64,000 bases of DNA from Arsenophonus sp. aPb (GTDB lineage Bacteria; Pseudomonadota; Gammaproteobacteria; Enterobacterales; Enterobacteriaceae): assembly GCF_029873475.1 (NCBI RefSeq), contig NZ_CP123500.1, positions 25,843 through 89,842 on the forward strand. The letters are read 5' to 3'. The notes beneath the pieces were generated by a model. The model ran no database searches and had not been told where the DNA came from. It saw only the letters and a program-made list of their open reading frames with translations. The position numbers and the translations under genes are program-made. Of this stretch, positions 10,555-18,925 are shown one piece after another (position 1 is the stretch's first letter; every line of letters starts with the position of its first letter).

Positions 10555-11238
10555 CTACCCCTCCGGTGATAATTTTGAAATTAATTCTGCTGCAAATGCA
10601 TCAGCATTATTGATAGCTTTATCAATTCCTGGAGCTTCAGACGAATTTAATGTATCCAAAGGCTTTTGGAAAAAAAACATTGAACGGAAAGCTTCTCTTT
10701 CAGTTAATACGGTGTCAAAAACAGGGATCCCTTTTTCATGCAGACTTTTTCTTAAGCTCGCCATATTTCGTGTTTGATATGCTGGAGGTGTACGTGTTAA
10801 AAGTATTGAAAATGGCAGTGTATAATCTTTAACATGTCTTCTAACAGCCTGTTCTTGATCCTTTACTAGCGCTATCGCTCTACCTGCTTGTTCAGCATCT
10901 AATAATGATCCTTGCATTGGAATAACAACAAAATCAGCTTCTTGAAGTGCGTGAATCACGATTTTAGCGGCAGTACCTTCAAGATCAACGATTACAATAG
11001 GGTCTACAGCGGCTGCTTCACGTATTTTGGTAGCTATATTATTTTCTGTAACATCAGAAATAACATGCATATTTTCTGGACAAGCGCCCCCGTTAGCCCA
11101 CTTTTGAATTGGATAATTGGGATCTGCATCAATAATAGAAACACCTACCCCTCTCTTAGCAAGTTGTGTTGCAAATAGAAGTGAAGATGTAGTTTTTCCA
11201 ACACCACCTTTGGGACTTATAAATGTATATGTAGGCAT
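10555..11238 (-). CDS. parA: ParA-family partition ATPase
   Basis: This 227-residue deviant-Walker ATPase positions plasmid copies on the nucleoid before division. The Walker A box KGGVGKTT lies at residues 10-17 with the signature lysines. Walker A' reads VSIIDADPNYP, and the Walker B-like segment is PIVIVDLEGTA. It has no N-terminal DNA-binding domain, so it is the small type Ib ParA. The next gene (10229-10552) is its likely partner, and the AT-rich repeat block just upstream (11245-11510) is the likely centromere and operator. Confidence 0.88.
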   Translation of the reverse strand: MPTYTFISPKGGVGKTTSSLLFATQLAKRGVGVSIIDADPNYPIQKWANGGACPENMHVISDVTENNIATKIREAAAVDPIVIVDLEGTAAKIVIHALQEADFVVIPMQGSLLDAEQAGRAIALVKDQEQAVRRHVKDYTLPFSILLTRTPPAYQTRNMASLRKSLHEKGIPVFDTVLTEREAFRSMFFFQKPLDTLNSSEAPGIDKAINNADAFAAELISKLSPEG

Positions 11239-11244
11239 AAGATA

Positions 11245-11510
11245 ACTCCAAGTATCTAAAGATATCCAAAAATATTAAAAAGATATCTTAAAGTATCTAA
11301 AGATATCATAACAATATTAAAAGATATCTTAAAATAGCTAAAAGTATCATATTAATATCAAAAGATAGCCAAAAGTATCTAAAAATACCATAATAATATT
11401 AAAGATATCTTAAAGTATAAAAAGTTATCATAATAATATTAAAAGATATCATAATCTTACTAAAAGATATCTAAAGATATCACACAAGACATAAAAAGAT
11501 ATCTTTAAGT
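11245..11510. repeat. AT-rich AGATATC repeats upstream of parA, centromere-like
   Basis: About 265 bases are built from repeated short motifs such as AAGATATCTTAAAGTATC and CATAATAATATTA. They contain many copies of the palindrome GATATC and its decayed forms. The block lies between the repA stop and the parA start. Iterated short sites directly upstream of a small parA are typical of type Ib parS regions, which also act as the operon's operator. Function is inferred from position and structure. Confidence 0.65.
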
Positions 11511-11511
11511 A

Positions 11512-12456
11512 CTAATTGATATCTTTATTTTTTTGGAGTGTTTTTTTAATCTTATAAACTTCACGTTTTCCTTGCTCTTTTTTACGCGAAGCTTCTGCTT
11601 TCGATGTGTTTTGATTGCGGTTTTTAAAGGTTACTTTATCGGTATTAGGATCGAAAAAAACTTCATAATCAGGGAGATCGTTTATCGTACAAAGATTTTT
11701 AACAAGTCGTTTAAATTCTCTTTTGTTTGATGAGCTACCTGTTTTTAAATGAAGTTTTTCCAATGAAATTATAAATTCATGTTGCCCACCGCAGTGTTTT
11801 CGGGCAATTTCATACAATCGACGATCGATAGCTTTACGAATTCGAAAATAATCTGGACTAATTTTTAACATTTTGTTTTTACTTAATGCTTGATACAACC
11901 AATCAGGAATCATGACTTCAACCATCCCAATATCGAGATTCCCTTTTTTTTCATCGAGAATGCGCCAGCTATCAATTAATCCAAATCCCACTGATTCTTG
12001 TTTATCTGAAGAGTAAACAATATTCGTTGTTATTCTTGTACCAGCCAATCTTTCTAAAGATTTTTCAAGCTCTTTATAAGTTCTACCACTAATAGTTCTG
12101 TTCGTTGTTACAAAAAAATCGTAAGGGGTAAAAGCAATTGTTCTACTAATCGGCTGATGATTATTTATCGCTTCTTGTAACTTCGATATTGCATAAATCC
12201 AAACATCTTTATCAAAGACAGTTGCCATCCCATATTCTGCGTTAGGTGCTATAACTACTGTTTTGCTACCACTTTTATACCTTCTAGTATCTCTATCTCC
12301 ACCTTTTAATGCAAAAAATGGATGCTCCATACTTGCCATTTCATCACGAAAACCAGAAAGTTCAACCTCATCAGCAATAAAAAAATCTATCTCATGTTTA
12401 CGCGGTTTTAATGTCTTCAAATTGTATTTTCTCGTTTTAGTTGTAAGATCAGTCAT
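11512..12456 (-). CDS. repA: Plasmid replication initiator protein RepA
   Basis: This 314-residue protein matches the RPA family of plasmid initiators (PF10134). Recognisable segments are DEMASMEHPFFALKGGDRDT near the N-terminus, ISRTIAFTPYDFF, YKELEKSLERLAGTRITTNI, and a winged-helix region with RRLYEIARKHCG and FKRLVKNL. It is expected to bind the iterons upstream of its own gene (12535-12789) and open the origin with DnaA. It seems intact. A broken homologue lies at 54370-55065, so this copy presumably runs replication. Confidence 0.9.
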   Translation of the reverse strand: MTDLTTKTRKYNLKTLKPRKHEIDFFIADEVELSGFRDEMASMEHPFFALKGGDRDTRRYKSGSKTVVIAPNAEYGMATVFDKDVWIYAISKLQEAINNHQPISRTIAFTPYDFFVTTNRTISGRTYKELEKSLERLAGTRITTNIVYSSDKQESVGFGLIDSWRILDEKKGNLDIGMVEVMIPDWLYQALSKNKMLKISPDYFRIRKAIDRRLYEIARKHCGGQHEFIISLEKLHLKTGSSSNKREFKRLVKNLCTINDLPDYEVFFDPNTDKVTFKNRNQNTSKAEASRKKEQGKREVYKIKKTLQKNKDIN

Positions 12457-12534
12457 AGCCTCAATCCTAAGAACAGTAGGGTTGCTGGTTAGAGACTAAT
12501 TGGTGTTAGCGGCATCGATTAGTCTCGTCAAAAT

Positions 12535-12789
12535 CTGTGATTTACACACACCTCAATTAACAAAAAAAAGAGCAAATAAGGCACTCAACAAGTTAAAATT
12601 AAACAAAAAAAACAAAAATACTGTGATTTACACACAAGAATAGTGTGATTTACACATAAAGCAAGTTTTTTTATCCATAATTTTATGTGAATAACTCGAT
12701 AGATATACTGTGATTTACACACAAAGTACTGTGATTTACACACAAAGTACTGTGATTTACACACAAAGTACTGTGATTTACACACAGAC
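12535..12789. repeat. Replication iterons (TGTGATTTACACAC)
   Basis: Four head-to-tail 21-bp repeats lie at 12706-12726, 12727-12747, 12748-12768 and 12769-12789, each carrying the core CTGTGATTTACACAC. Further copies of the core stand at 12535-12551, 12619-12637 and 12642-12660. The block lies just upstream of repA. It is the expected RepA binding array controlling both initiation and copy number. Confidence 0.92.
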
Positions 12790-13140
12790 ATGCGTTTTTT
12801 TATTATATATTTCAAATAATTATAAGCATTTTTTAATTCTTAACTTATTTTAACTATACATAACTATATTTAACCGCTTTTTTTGTTCACTTTTGCTGTG
12901 GATAACTTTATCAAGACAATGTTAAAACTTTACTTAAAATTCTAATAAACTAGACTTAATCTTAATAGAGCAAATTTTAACCAATTGAGTAACCTAATCT
13001 ATTTTTGAGCTCTGATGACATTCCGCTTCCTCGCTCGTTCACTCTCTCACGCTTCGGTCACTTAGCTGCGGTGAGCGGTGAAGGTTTCAAAGATAATGAA
13101 TTTTTCTAACGTTAAAACACCCTAAAAACGTTTCTGGGCG
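12790..13140. promoter_or_regulatory. Plasmid replication origin: AT-rich region, DnaA box and conserved GC block
   Basis: Next to the iterons is a run of AT-rich sequence and a perfect DnaA box TGTGGATAA at 12897-12905. At 13020-13082 there is an unusually GC-rich block that begins TTCCGCTTCCTCGCTC and ends GCTGCGGTGAGCGG. It closely resembles a block beside ColE1-type origins. A related, more decayed version of this whole region recurs at 54035-54300, and the GC block recurs again near 55090. Confidence 0.75.
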
Positions 13141-13461
13141 TTTTTTCAATTAAATTATACCCAACCTATTTGGCTATCTTTAAGTTGTTCCTATTGTCTA
13201 TTGGGAAGGTTAAGTTTTATGAGTTGTTTTTTTATACTTTATGTATGTTGTAACTAATTATTTAGGCAACATACTTGTGCAATTGACAATTTAATTTTGG
13301 AAAAATGAAGGCTCTTAAGATTCACATTTTAAAGTAAATCTATTATCCAAACGCATTGAAAATATGTCCATTTTAAGAATATTATTTCAAACATTAGGTT
13401 ATCGATTATCAAAACTATTCGAACACTACCCACTATTGGTGGTACATACAGGGATGTTGTT
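13083..13461. other. Intergenic region before the CoiA-like gene
   Basis: No gene is seen here. Near 13128-13152 there is a short hairpin with AAAACG and CGTTTT arms, ending in a T run, which may be a terminator. The rest is AT-rich and probably carries the promoter for the gene at 13462. Confidence 0.4.
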
Positions 13462-14346
13462 ATGACGTTGGAAAACCATATACCCTTTGGATTAAGGCTC
13501 GAAGATCATACATTCATTGATGTTACCGATGTAGCAAAAGGAAAGCAATGTGGCTGCATTTGTCCATCCTGCCATATTCCACTAGTAGCAAGGAAAGGAA
13601 ATGTAAACCGGTGGCATTTTGCCCACTCCTCACGCAAAGTGGATATTGTGGATCAAGAATGCGAATTTTCGTTCTTTGTTTCAGTTCGTGCAATGGCAAA
13701 GCAACTCATCGATACAAAACTTTTAATCACCTTACCGCAATGGCATGGTAGGTTAATCGAACGCCTACATAATACTGTTTTCTCTGAGGATTACTGGATT
13801 ACTAATTCCCATGATATCTGTCTTGATAATATTCGAAAAGAATACTCTTTTGAAAACACCCTAGTGGATATATACGGAAATATAGATAAATACCCCTTTT
13901 TAATTTATTTCACCCATCCTGGACGAAGCTTACCTGAAAATCTGTTAACTCCGGAGTTGGAACAGTGCGGTATTCTGGAAATAAAACTCGACAATACACG
14001 CCGATTATATTCAAAGGAAAATACAGCAAATGTTAAATTCATAGATGAACTCAAAGACTTTTTGCAGCATGATAGTGACTCTAAACAGTGGATATTTCAT
14101 CCACGAAAAAACAGTGAAGCCATGAAAGCCCAAAAGCGATTGGATGAAAGAATCAAAAACCATATTCCTCCTCAATCACACACACAAGAAAAATGTAAGC
14201 AAAACGTGCAAGACTCTTCTCCCAGACAAGAAAAAGACAAAAATTATCAATGTCTGAATTGTCAGTGGAAATGGGTAGGGCTAGTGCATGCAAGATTGGA
14301 ATGCCCTCAGTGTCACAGAGATCACCTCTATATCAGAAATATTTAA
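13462..14346 (+). CDS. CoiA-like zinc-binding protein
   Basis: This 294-residue protein resembles the competence CoiA family (PF06054). The N-terminal region has the family's metal-binding pattern CICPSCHIPLVARKG followed by RWHFAHSS. The centre (ITLPQWHG, LVDIYGNIDKYPFLIYFTH) looks like the restriction-endonuclease-like core, although no clear PD-(D/E)XK set could be assigned. The C-terminus adds a second zinc ribbon, CLNCQWKW...CPQCHRD. CoiA-like proteins on plasmids are common, but their role is not established; a DNA-processing task is inference. It stands alone, between the origin and the transporter gene. Confidence 0.7.
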   Translation: MTLENHIPFGLRLEDHTFIDVTDVAKGKQCGCICPSCHIPLVARKGNVNRWHFAHSSRKVDIVDQECEFSFFVSVRAMAKQLIDTKLLITLPQWHGRLIERLHNTVFSEDYWITNSHDICLDNIRKEYSFENTLVDIYGNIDKYPFLIYFTHPGRSLPENLLTPELEQCGILEIKLDNTRRLYSKENTANVKFIDELKDFLQHDSDSKQWIFHPRKNSEAMKAQKRLDERIKNHIPPQSHTQEKCKQNVQDSSPRQEKDKNYQCLNCQWKWVGLVHARLECPQCHRDHLYIRNI

Positions 14347-14537
14347 GTGATTAATCTTAACTACGAGATGAAAAAACACATTTTTTATACAATAGCCTGA
14401 AAAATTTCTAATAAACAATTTTGTGACTTTAATCACAATTAAAATTTAACAATATTTTTAAAAATAAAATATGATATAAATATATTTAACCAAAAACATA
14501 ATAACAAGAAATATAAATAATCAGAGCTATATTTTAG

Positions 14538-15251
14538 ATGAATAAATTAAATAATAATTTTAAATTATATGAATTTTTTATTGGTCTTACTGTTACAATA
14601 ATGATCACCTGCGATACATTGGTATATAAAACATTCGATTTTTATTCTGTAAAAATTACTGCAAGTGGTATTATTTTCTCGCTTTGTTATTTATTATCAG
14701 CGATTACCACAGAAGTATATGGTTACAAAAAGGCGGTTAGAATTATTTGGATTGTTGTTGTTTGCCAATCGTTTTTTGTAATATTAGTTAATATATGTTC
14801 AGTAATTCAATTTAATAATAACCAAATTGCAGAAACCTATAAATTACTTTTCGGTGATTTTTGGCGAGTCATGATTGGAACATGGATTTCTGTTCCTGCC
14901 TCATACTTTGTTAACAGTTATATAATTAGCAAATTAAAAATTTATTTTCGCGGCAGATTATTTTTAATAAGATATATGATTTCAGCAATGATTGCACAAG
15001 CAGTACTTCTGATAACTGCTTATCCGATTAGTTTATCTTCTAAATATTCAATTATTGAGCTAATAAACATCATTTTGAGCACATGGACTTATAAAGTAAT
15101 AATGTCCACTATCTTGTTACCTGTAGGCATTTTATTAGCAAAACAAGTCAAAAAAATAGAAAATATAGATATTTTTGATCACAATATTTCTTACAATCCA
15201 ATGAAAGTTTTTAGCCGGAAAATGACAAATGAAAATAATACAACTTACTGA
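14538..15251 (+). CDS. VUT-family membrane transporter (YhhQ-like)
   Basis: This 237-residue protein has about six hydrophobic membrane segments. It matches the VUT family (YhhQ), which imports queuosine precursors in Escherichia coli. The conserved opening is visible: a first membrane segment, then KITASGIIFSLCYLLSAITTEVYGYKKAVR, where the family has a Glu-Val-Tyr-Gly motif. The C-terminal segment (TWTYKVIMSTILLPVGILLAK) is also typical. The gene overlaps the next one by 23 bases, so they are translationally coupled. The substrate is not certain: family members carry preQ0, preQ1 or possibly other nucleobases. Confidence 0.8.
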   Translation: MNKLNNNFKLYEFFIGLTVTIMITCDTLVYKTFDFYSVKITASGIIFSLCYLLSAITTEVYGYKKAVRIIWIVVVCQSFFVILVNICSVIQFNNNQIAETYKLLFGDFWRVMIGTWISVPASYFVNSYIISKLKIYFRGRLFLIRYMISAMIAQAVLLITAYPISLSSKYSIIELINIILSTWTYKVIMSTILLPVGILLAKQVKKIENIDIFDHNISYNPMKVFSRKMTNENNTTY

Positions 15252-15957
15252 TTTACATATTTTTGCTGATAAAACAAAAAAATTACTAAATATTGTAACT
15301 TATCATTCTGCTGAAAAAATTATTAATCATATTCATACCTATGAAAAAGACTATGATGCAATTATTGTCACAGGGGATATTTCTCAAGATGAAACAATAG
15401 CATCATATGAATTAGCGATAAAACTATTAAAGAAATTAAATAAACCTATTCACTATCTGCAAGGAAATCACGATAAAAAGGAAAATTTGGACTTAGTATT
15501 TAGCGAACAAAAACCAATAGAAGAATTATATTCATCTCATTGGAGCTTTATTTCTGTCGATACGGTTGATTATGGTAAAGATAGTGGATTCATATCCAAT
15601 GATGAACTTAATAAACTAAAAAATAAAATCAGTATAAATGAAAAAAATAACATTGCATTAATTATGCATCATCATTGTTTAAAACTGGGTACACCGCTTA
15701 TTGATGACTGTATGCTGTTAAATAGCAATAAATTGCTAGAAATTATCGATAAGGAGAAAAAAATAAAACTGATAATTTGTGGTCATGCACATAATGATTA
15801 TAAATTAATCCATAAAAATTTCATACTCGAAGTTGCACCAGCAGTCTGCTTTCAATGGAAAAAGGGCACTAAAACACCTATTACTGAAAATTATTGTGGC
15901 TACAAAAAATACACTTTTTTAGAAAATCAGTATTTATCAGAAACAGTGTTAATTTAA
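15229..15957 (+). CDS. Calcineurin-like metallophosphoesterase (CpdA-like)
   Basis: This 242-residue protein has the full metallophosphoesterase set: QLTDLHIF (D-x-H), VTGDISQDE (GD), LQGNHDKK (GNHD), IMHHHCLKLG, and CGHAHNDYK (GHxH). Its overall form is that of CpdA-type cyclic-nucleotide phosphodiesterases. Its start lies 23 bases inside the end of the VUT transporter gene. The coupling suggests that the two act on related compounds, perhaps an imported nucleotide or nucleobase derivative. That link is inference. It converges with the minus-strand gene at 15954, overlapping by four bases. Confidence 0.85.
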   Translation: MKIIQLTDLHIFADKTKKLLNIVTYHSAEKIINHIHTYEKDYDAIIVTGDISQDETIASYELAIKLLKKLNKPIHYLQGNHDKKENLDLVFSEQKPIEELYSSHWSFISVDTVDYGKDSGFISNDELNKLKNKISINEKNNIALIMHHHCLKLGTPLIDDCMLLNSNKLLEIIDKEKKIKLIICGHAHNDYKLIHKNFILEVAPAVCFQWKKGTKTPITENYCGYKKYTFLENQYLSETVLI

Positions 15958-15972
15958 TTTTTTAAATTAATA
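15945..15972. terminator. AT hairpin between convergent genes, possible bidirectional terminator
   Basis: The sequence TTAATTTAATTTTTTAAATTAA can fold on itself and has T runs on both strands. It lies exactly where two convergent genes meet. The stem is all A-T, so strength is doubtful. Confidence 0.4.
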
Positions 15973-16475
15973 ACATTATTTTTATTTTCCTCTCTGTTTC
16001 TGGTCTTTAAAAGATTAATTTCAGAATATAGTTTTTTTGAAAGATTCCTACCATTATTAAGACCCGTATTATAGGCTATTAAAACAGCATCTTTAATATC
16101 TAGATCAAAAAAATTATCAATATTCTTGATAATGTAATCTCCTGAATAAGTAAATTTGTTATATTTATTTTTTATTTCATATTCATTTCTTCCTTTTTCA
16201 GAATAAATAGATAATTTTTTATTTTCAATCTTTAATTTACTATTCTCTTTTTCTATTAAAAGTAAGTTTTTGGGATGTATTAATGTTAAAAAGCACTCAT
16301 TATTTACAATATCATTATAAGTTAATTCAAATAATTCATGGCTACCATATAAGTTAAATATATACACACAGTCATTATCTACACTCTTCTTATCAATTAA
16401 GATTAATTGATAACGAGGATTATAAGATTTTTTCAAAAAAGCAATAATCCTTTTAAATAACCTATCCTTATCCAT
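15954..16475 (-). CDS. Uncharacterised protein downstream of the S24 repressor
   Basis: I do not recognise this 173-residue protein. It is rich in Lys, Asn and Ile and has no signal peptide, membrane segment or cysteine pair. The first half (RYQLILIDKKSVDNDCVYIFNLYGSHELFEL) looks like a compact alpha/beta domain. The end (LLKTRNREENKNN) is charged. It begins two bases after the repressor gene ends on the same strand, so the two are co-transcribed, and a shared regulatory or defence role is possible. Confidence 0.6.
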   Translation of the reverse strand: MDKDRLFKRIIAFLKKSYNPRYQLILIDKKSVDNDCVYIFNLYGSHELFELTYNDIVNNECFLTLIHPKNLLLIEKENSKLKIENKKLSIYSEKGRNEYEIKNKYNKFTYSGDYIIKNIDNFFDLDIKDAVLIAYNTGLNNGRNLSKKLYSEINLLKTRNREENKNNVINLKN

Positions 16476-16477
16476 AA

Positions 16478-17116
16478 CTAAAAGCTTCTAATTTTTTTGA
16501 TGACCACACCCAATAATTCATAGTTTTCATAAACAGACGGCGTTGATTCTAACGTAACTGGAGAGAAAGCTAGATACTGTTCTTCAATATAAATTTTTCG
16601 AAAAAAGGGACTATGGTTATTAATTTTAACAAGAACAATATCACCATCCTTAAACTTTTCATCCTTTGAAATTATACATACTGTTCCAGATGGAATATGT
16701 GGATACAAAGTATCATTATCAATTTTAATGGCAAAAAGTGATGAATGAATAGGGCTATCCACTTCCGCAATAAAAGTTTCTGCAAACAAACCATTTTCTA
16801 TGAACTCATCAACATCAGATAATTTAATCAAAGGCATGGGTGCAACAGATACTCTGGCTAATGCACCTTTTTCTCTTTTTTCTGTCATCTCGCCAACAGT
16901 AACATTAAAGACTTTAGCTAAAAGTTCTAATGTCGTGAGGGTTGGATTTCCTACCCCTCGTTTCAAAGAATTGATAGTAGCAGTACCCAACCCTGTTAAC
17001 TGACTTAGTTCATGGGTATCAATTTTTCGCTCATTCATGAGCCTCGTTATGTTATCAGCGACTATTTGAATAATTAAACTATTATTTTCTGACATTTTAA
17101 TGTTCGAATTAGACAT
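16478..17116 (-). CDS. HTH/S24-type repressor, probably non-cleaving
   Basis: This 212-residue protein has an N-terminal Cro/CI-type helix-turn-helix (THELSQLTGLGTATINSLKRGVGNPTLTTLELLAKVF) and a C-terminal LexA/CI S24 fold (IPSGTVCIISKDEKFKDGDIVLVKINNHSPFFRKI). In the family the cleavage serine sits in a D/G-x-S-M-x-P motif. Here the aligned segment reads DNDTLYPHIPSG, with threonine in the serine position, while the lysine side (FFRKIY) seems kept. Self-cleavage is therefore doubtful. The gene is divergent from traA across 210 bases, so it may control transfer genes as well as its own operon; that is inference from position. Confidence 0.8.
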   Translation of the reverse strand: MSNSNIKMSENNSLIIQIVADNITRLMNERKIDTHELSQLTGLGTATINSLKRGVGNPTLTTLELLAKVFNVTVGEMTEKREKGALARVSVAPMPLIKLSDVDEFIENGLFAETFIAEVDSPIHSSLFAIKIDNDTLYPHIPSGTVCIISKDEKFKDGDIVLVKINNHSPFFRKIYIEEQYLAFSPVTLESTPSVYENYELLGVVIKKIRSF

Positions 17117-17327
17117 ATTTTACAATCTCTGATAATATATTGTCTGACTTTGATTTTTTATAATCTTTGTTTGCGATTTTCATACAATTTTACCTTAAAT
17201 GGATGCTGAACACATCAGGGAAACCTACAACACCTTATAAAATAAGGAGGTCAGCAACACTTTAATAAATAAAATATCAATTATTACCTAATTAATACCT
17301 AATCAGAAAATATAAGAGGAATTCTGC

Positions 17328-17666
17328 ATGAAGTCCAAGTTTCTTTCGTCCCTAAAAACCCCGTTCAATATGGGTGCGGTAGCTGTGGTGAAAGCCTTTA
17401 AAAAACATAATCCTTTATTTTCACTGCCTTTTTTATGTAGCTTAATACTGTTGCCCGCAAGCTATGTTTTTGCTGAAGACTTATTTAAAACGGGTCAGGA
17501 AACCGTTAAAGACACTTTTGGTAAAGGCTCCACCGTTGTCTGGATTTTATACGTATTAGAAATTCTGGCAGCAGTATTCGCTTATATCAAAACTAAAAAT
17601 CTGGCCGTCTTTGGCGGTATTGCAGCGGTTTCGGTTTTTGTTAACGTCGTTTTCGGACTTATTTAA
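17328..17666 (+). CDS. traA: F-type pilin precursor TraA
   Basis: This 112-residue protein has a long leader of about 50 residues with a hydrophobic stretch ending LLPASYVFA, then a mature part of about 62 residues. The mature part (EDLFKTGQETVKDTFGKGSTVVWILYVLEILAAVFAYIKTKN) aligns in order with F pilin: the TVK-TFGK-S-V segment, two membrane helices and the KN turn between them. It would be stored in the inner membrane and assembled into the conjugative pilus. AGAGGAATT upstream is a clear ribosome site. traL follows immediately. No pilin maturation gene (traQ or traX) is seen in the window. Confidence 0.85.
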   Translation: MKSKFLSSLKTPFNMGAVAVVKAFKKHNPLFSLPFLCSLILLPASYVFAEDLFKTGQETVKDTFGKGSTVVWILYVLEILAAVFAYIKTKNLAVFGGIAAVSVFVNVVFGLI

Positions 17667-17936
17667 ATGAACCACCCTGAACGTTATCAGTTTCCGCTCA
17701 CACTCTCCAATCAACGGCGTGTCTGTGGTCTTCCGCTAGATGAACTGGTCCTATATGTCCCATTGGCTATCTGCGCCATTTTCATCAACAGCTGGATATT
17801 CGCGCCCGCCTTAGCGGGTGCCATCATTGGTGTACGCCGGCTGAAAAGGGGAAAGGGCTCTCGTTATCTGTTATCTCTCTCTTACTGGTTACTACCAACG
17901 CCTGTGATGCGCTTTTTTATCAGCGGGATTAATTGA
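17667..17936 (+). CDS. traL: Type IV secretion pilus assembly protein TraL
   Basis: This 89-residue protein matches TraL (VirB3 equivalent). It opens YQFPLTLSNQRRVCGLPLDELV, as in F TraL, then has a hydrophobic segment and the RRLKRGKGSRYL turn, and ends in LSYWLLPTP. It sits in the inner membrane and helps assemble the pilus base. It starts on the base after the traA stop and overlaps the next gene by four bases, so traA, traL and the following gene form one operon, as in F, where traE comes next. Confidence 0.88.
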   Translation: MNHPERYQFPLTLSNQRRVCGLPLDELVLYVPLAICAIFINSWIFAPALAGAIIGVRRLKRGKGSRYLLSLSYWLLPTPVMRFFISGIN

Positions 17937-18484
17937 TGAAATTTTTAACCTTTACCATCATGATTGTGACACTGGACTCATTATGTTTATTTGTTTTTAA
18001 ACAGACCATCTCCATGCTCTTCATGTCAATAATGACTATCTGTGCTTTTCTCTGTTTTACCGCTAATAACTGGAAAATCTGTCATAAAACTATCAAAAGA
18101 ACTGTAATTGGAATTTTTTGTACAGGTAGTGGATTAATACTATTACAAGACTATTTCCATATAACACCAGTAAATAATGAATTAACCATAGATAAGTTTT
18201 TTATTACTCTGATTACCCTTTGTTTTATCTTATTAATAATGGCTGTTTTCTATATCAAAAAATTACCCCTAATCAAAAACATTAAATTCAAACCCTCTAT
18301 AGCTAATATCACAAAATTTTATAGCAAAATTTCACATTTAATTAAAAATACTCAATACAAAATCAACAATGAAAAATTCTATAAAACATCAGACAGAAAA
18401 TATAACCCAGCAACAGGTTTTCCTATGAAAGGCGGTGTTGATATAGCTGGAAATCCCTATGGAACTAGGTTACATGATGATTAA
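17933..18484 (+). CDS. Uncharacterised membrane protein in the traE position
   Basis: This 183-residue protein has about four hydrophobic segments in its first 110 residues, followed by a basic cytoplasmic tail. It does not look like TraE, which has one membrane anchor and a periplasmic domain. The C-terminus ends TGFPMKGGVDIAGNPYGTRL, a pattern I associate with the ends of several plasmid-encoded proteins, but I cannot name the family. It overlaps traL by four bases. It may be a plasmid-specific replacement gene inserted after loss of traE and the rest of the pore operon. Confidence 0.6.
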   Translation: MMKFLTFTIMIVTLDSLCLFVFKQTISMLFMSIMTICAFLCFTANNWKICHKTIKRTVIGIFCTGSGLILLQDYFHITPVNNELTIDKFFITLITLCFILLIMAVFYIKKLPLIKNIKFKPSIANITKFYSKISHLIKNTQYKINNEKFYKTSDRKYNPATGFPMKGGVDIAGNPYGTRLHDD

Positions 18485-18631
18485 TCACTAATAGAAATAA
18501 TATGGCATAATGAACCATCTAAAACAATATAGATCATTCAAAGGTAAATTTATTTTATTAAGAGTATATTAATAACGATATAAAATTATTTTTCAATCAT
18601 TATCAATAATTGAAAAACTAAAAAGAATAAA

Positions 18632-18925
18632 TTAATTAAAAATATTTCTATCCTTTGCCAAAATATAAACTTCTGAACGCTCTCTTTTACCAACGGCAAT
18701 AACATAAACAGTTATCTTTTCATCATCAACTTCATATACAAGCCGATAACCAGAAGATCTCAATTTAATTTTATAACGGTTAATACTTCCACTTAATTTC
18801 GCAGAAATAATATGTGGATTTTGTAATCGCTCATTTAGTTTTTTCTTGAATTGCTCTTTGATCGGTTGTGGTAATTTTTTCCACTCTTTTAAGGCCCGTT
18901 TTTCAAATTGCAACTCATAATTCAT
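18632..18925 (-). CDS. relE: RelE-type toxin
   Basis: This 97-residue basic protein has the RelE/ParE fold pattern: LQFEKRALKEWKKLPQPIKEQFKKKL at the N-terminus, then RYKIKLRSSGYRLVYEVDDEKITVYVIAVGKRER. Conserved arginines and the C-terminal VGKRERSEVY segment agree with ribosome-dependent mRNA cleavage by RelE. Its start overlaps the end of the antitoxin gene by 11 bases. The pair is inserted between the traL operon and traD and probably stabilises the plasmid. Confidence 0.88.
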   Translation of the reverse strand: MNYELQFEKRALKEWKKLPQPIKEQFKKKLNERLQNPHIISAKLSGSINRYKIKLRSSGYRLVYEVDDEKITVYVIAVGKRERSEVYILAKDRNIFN

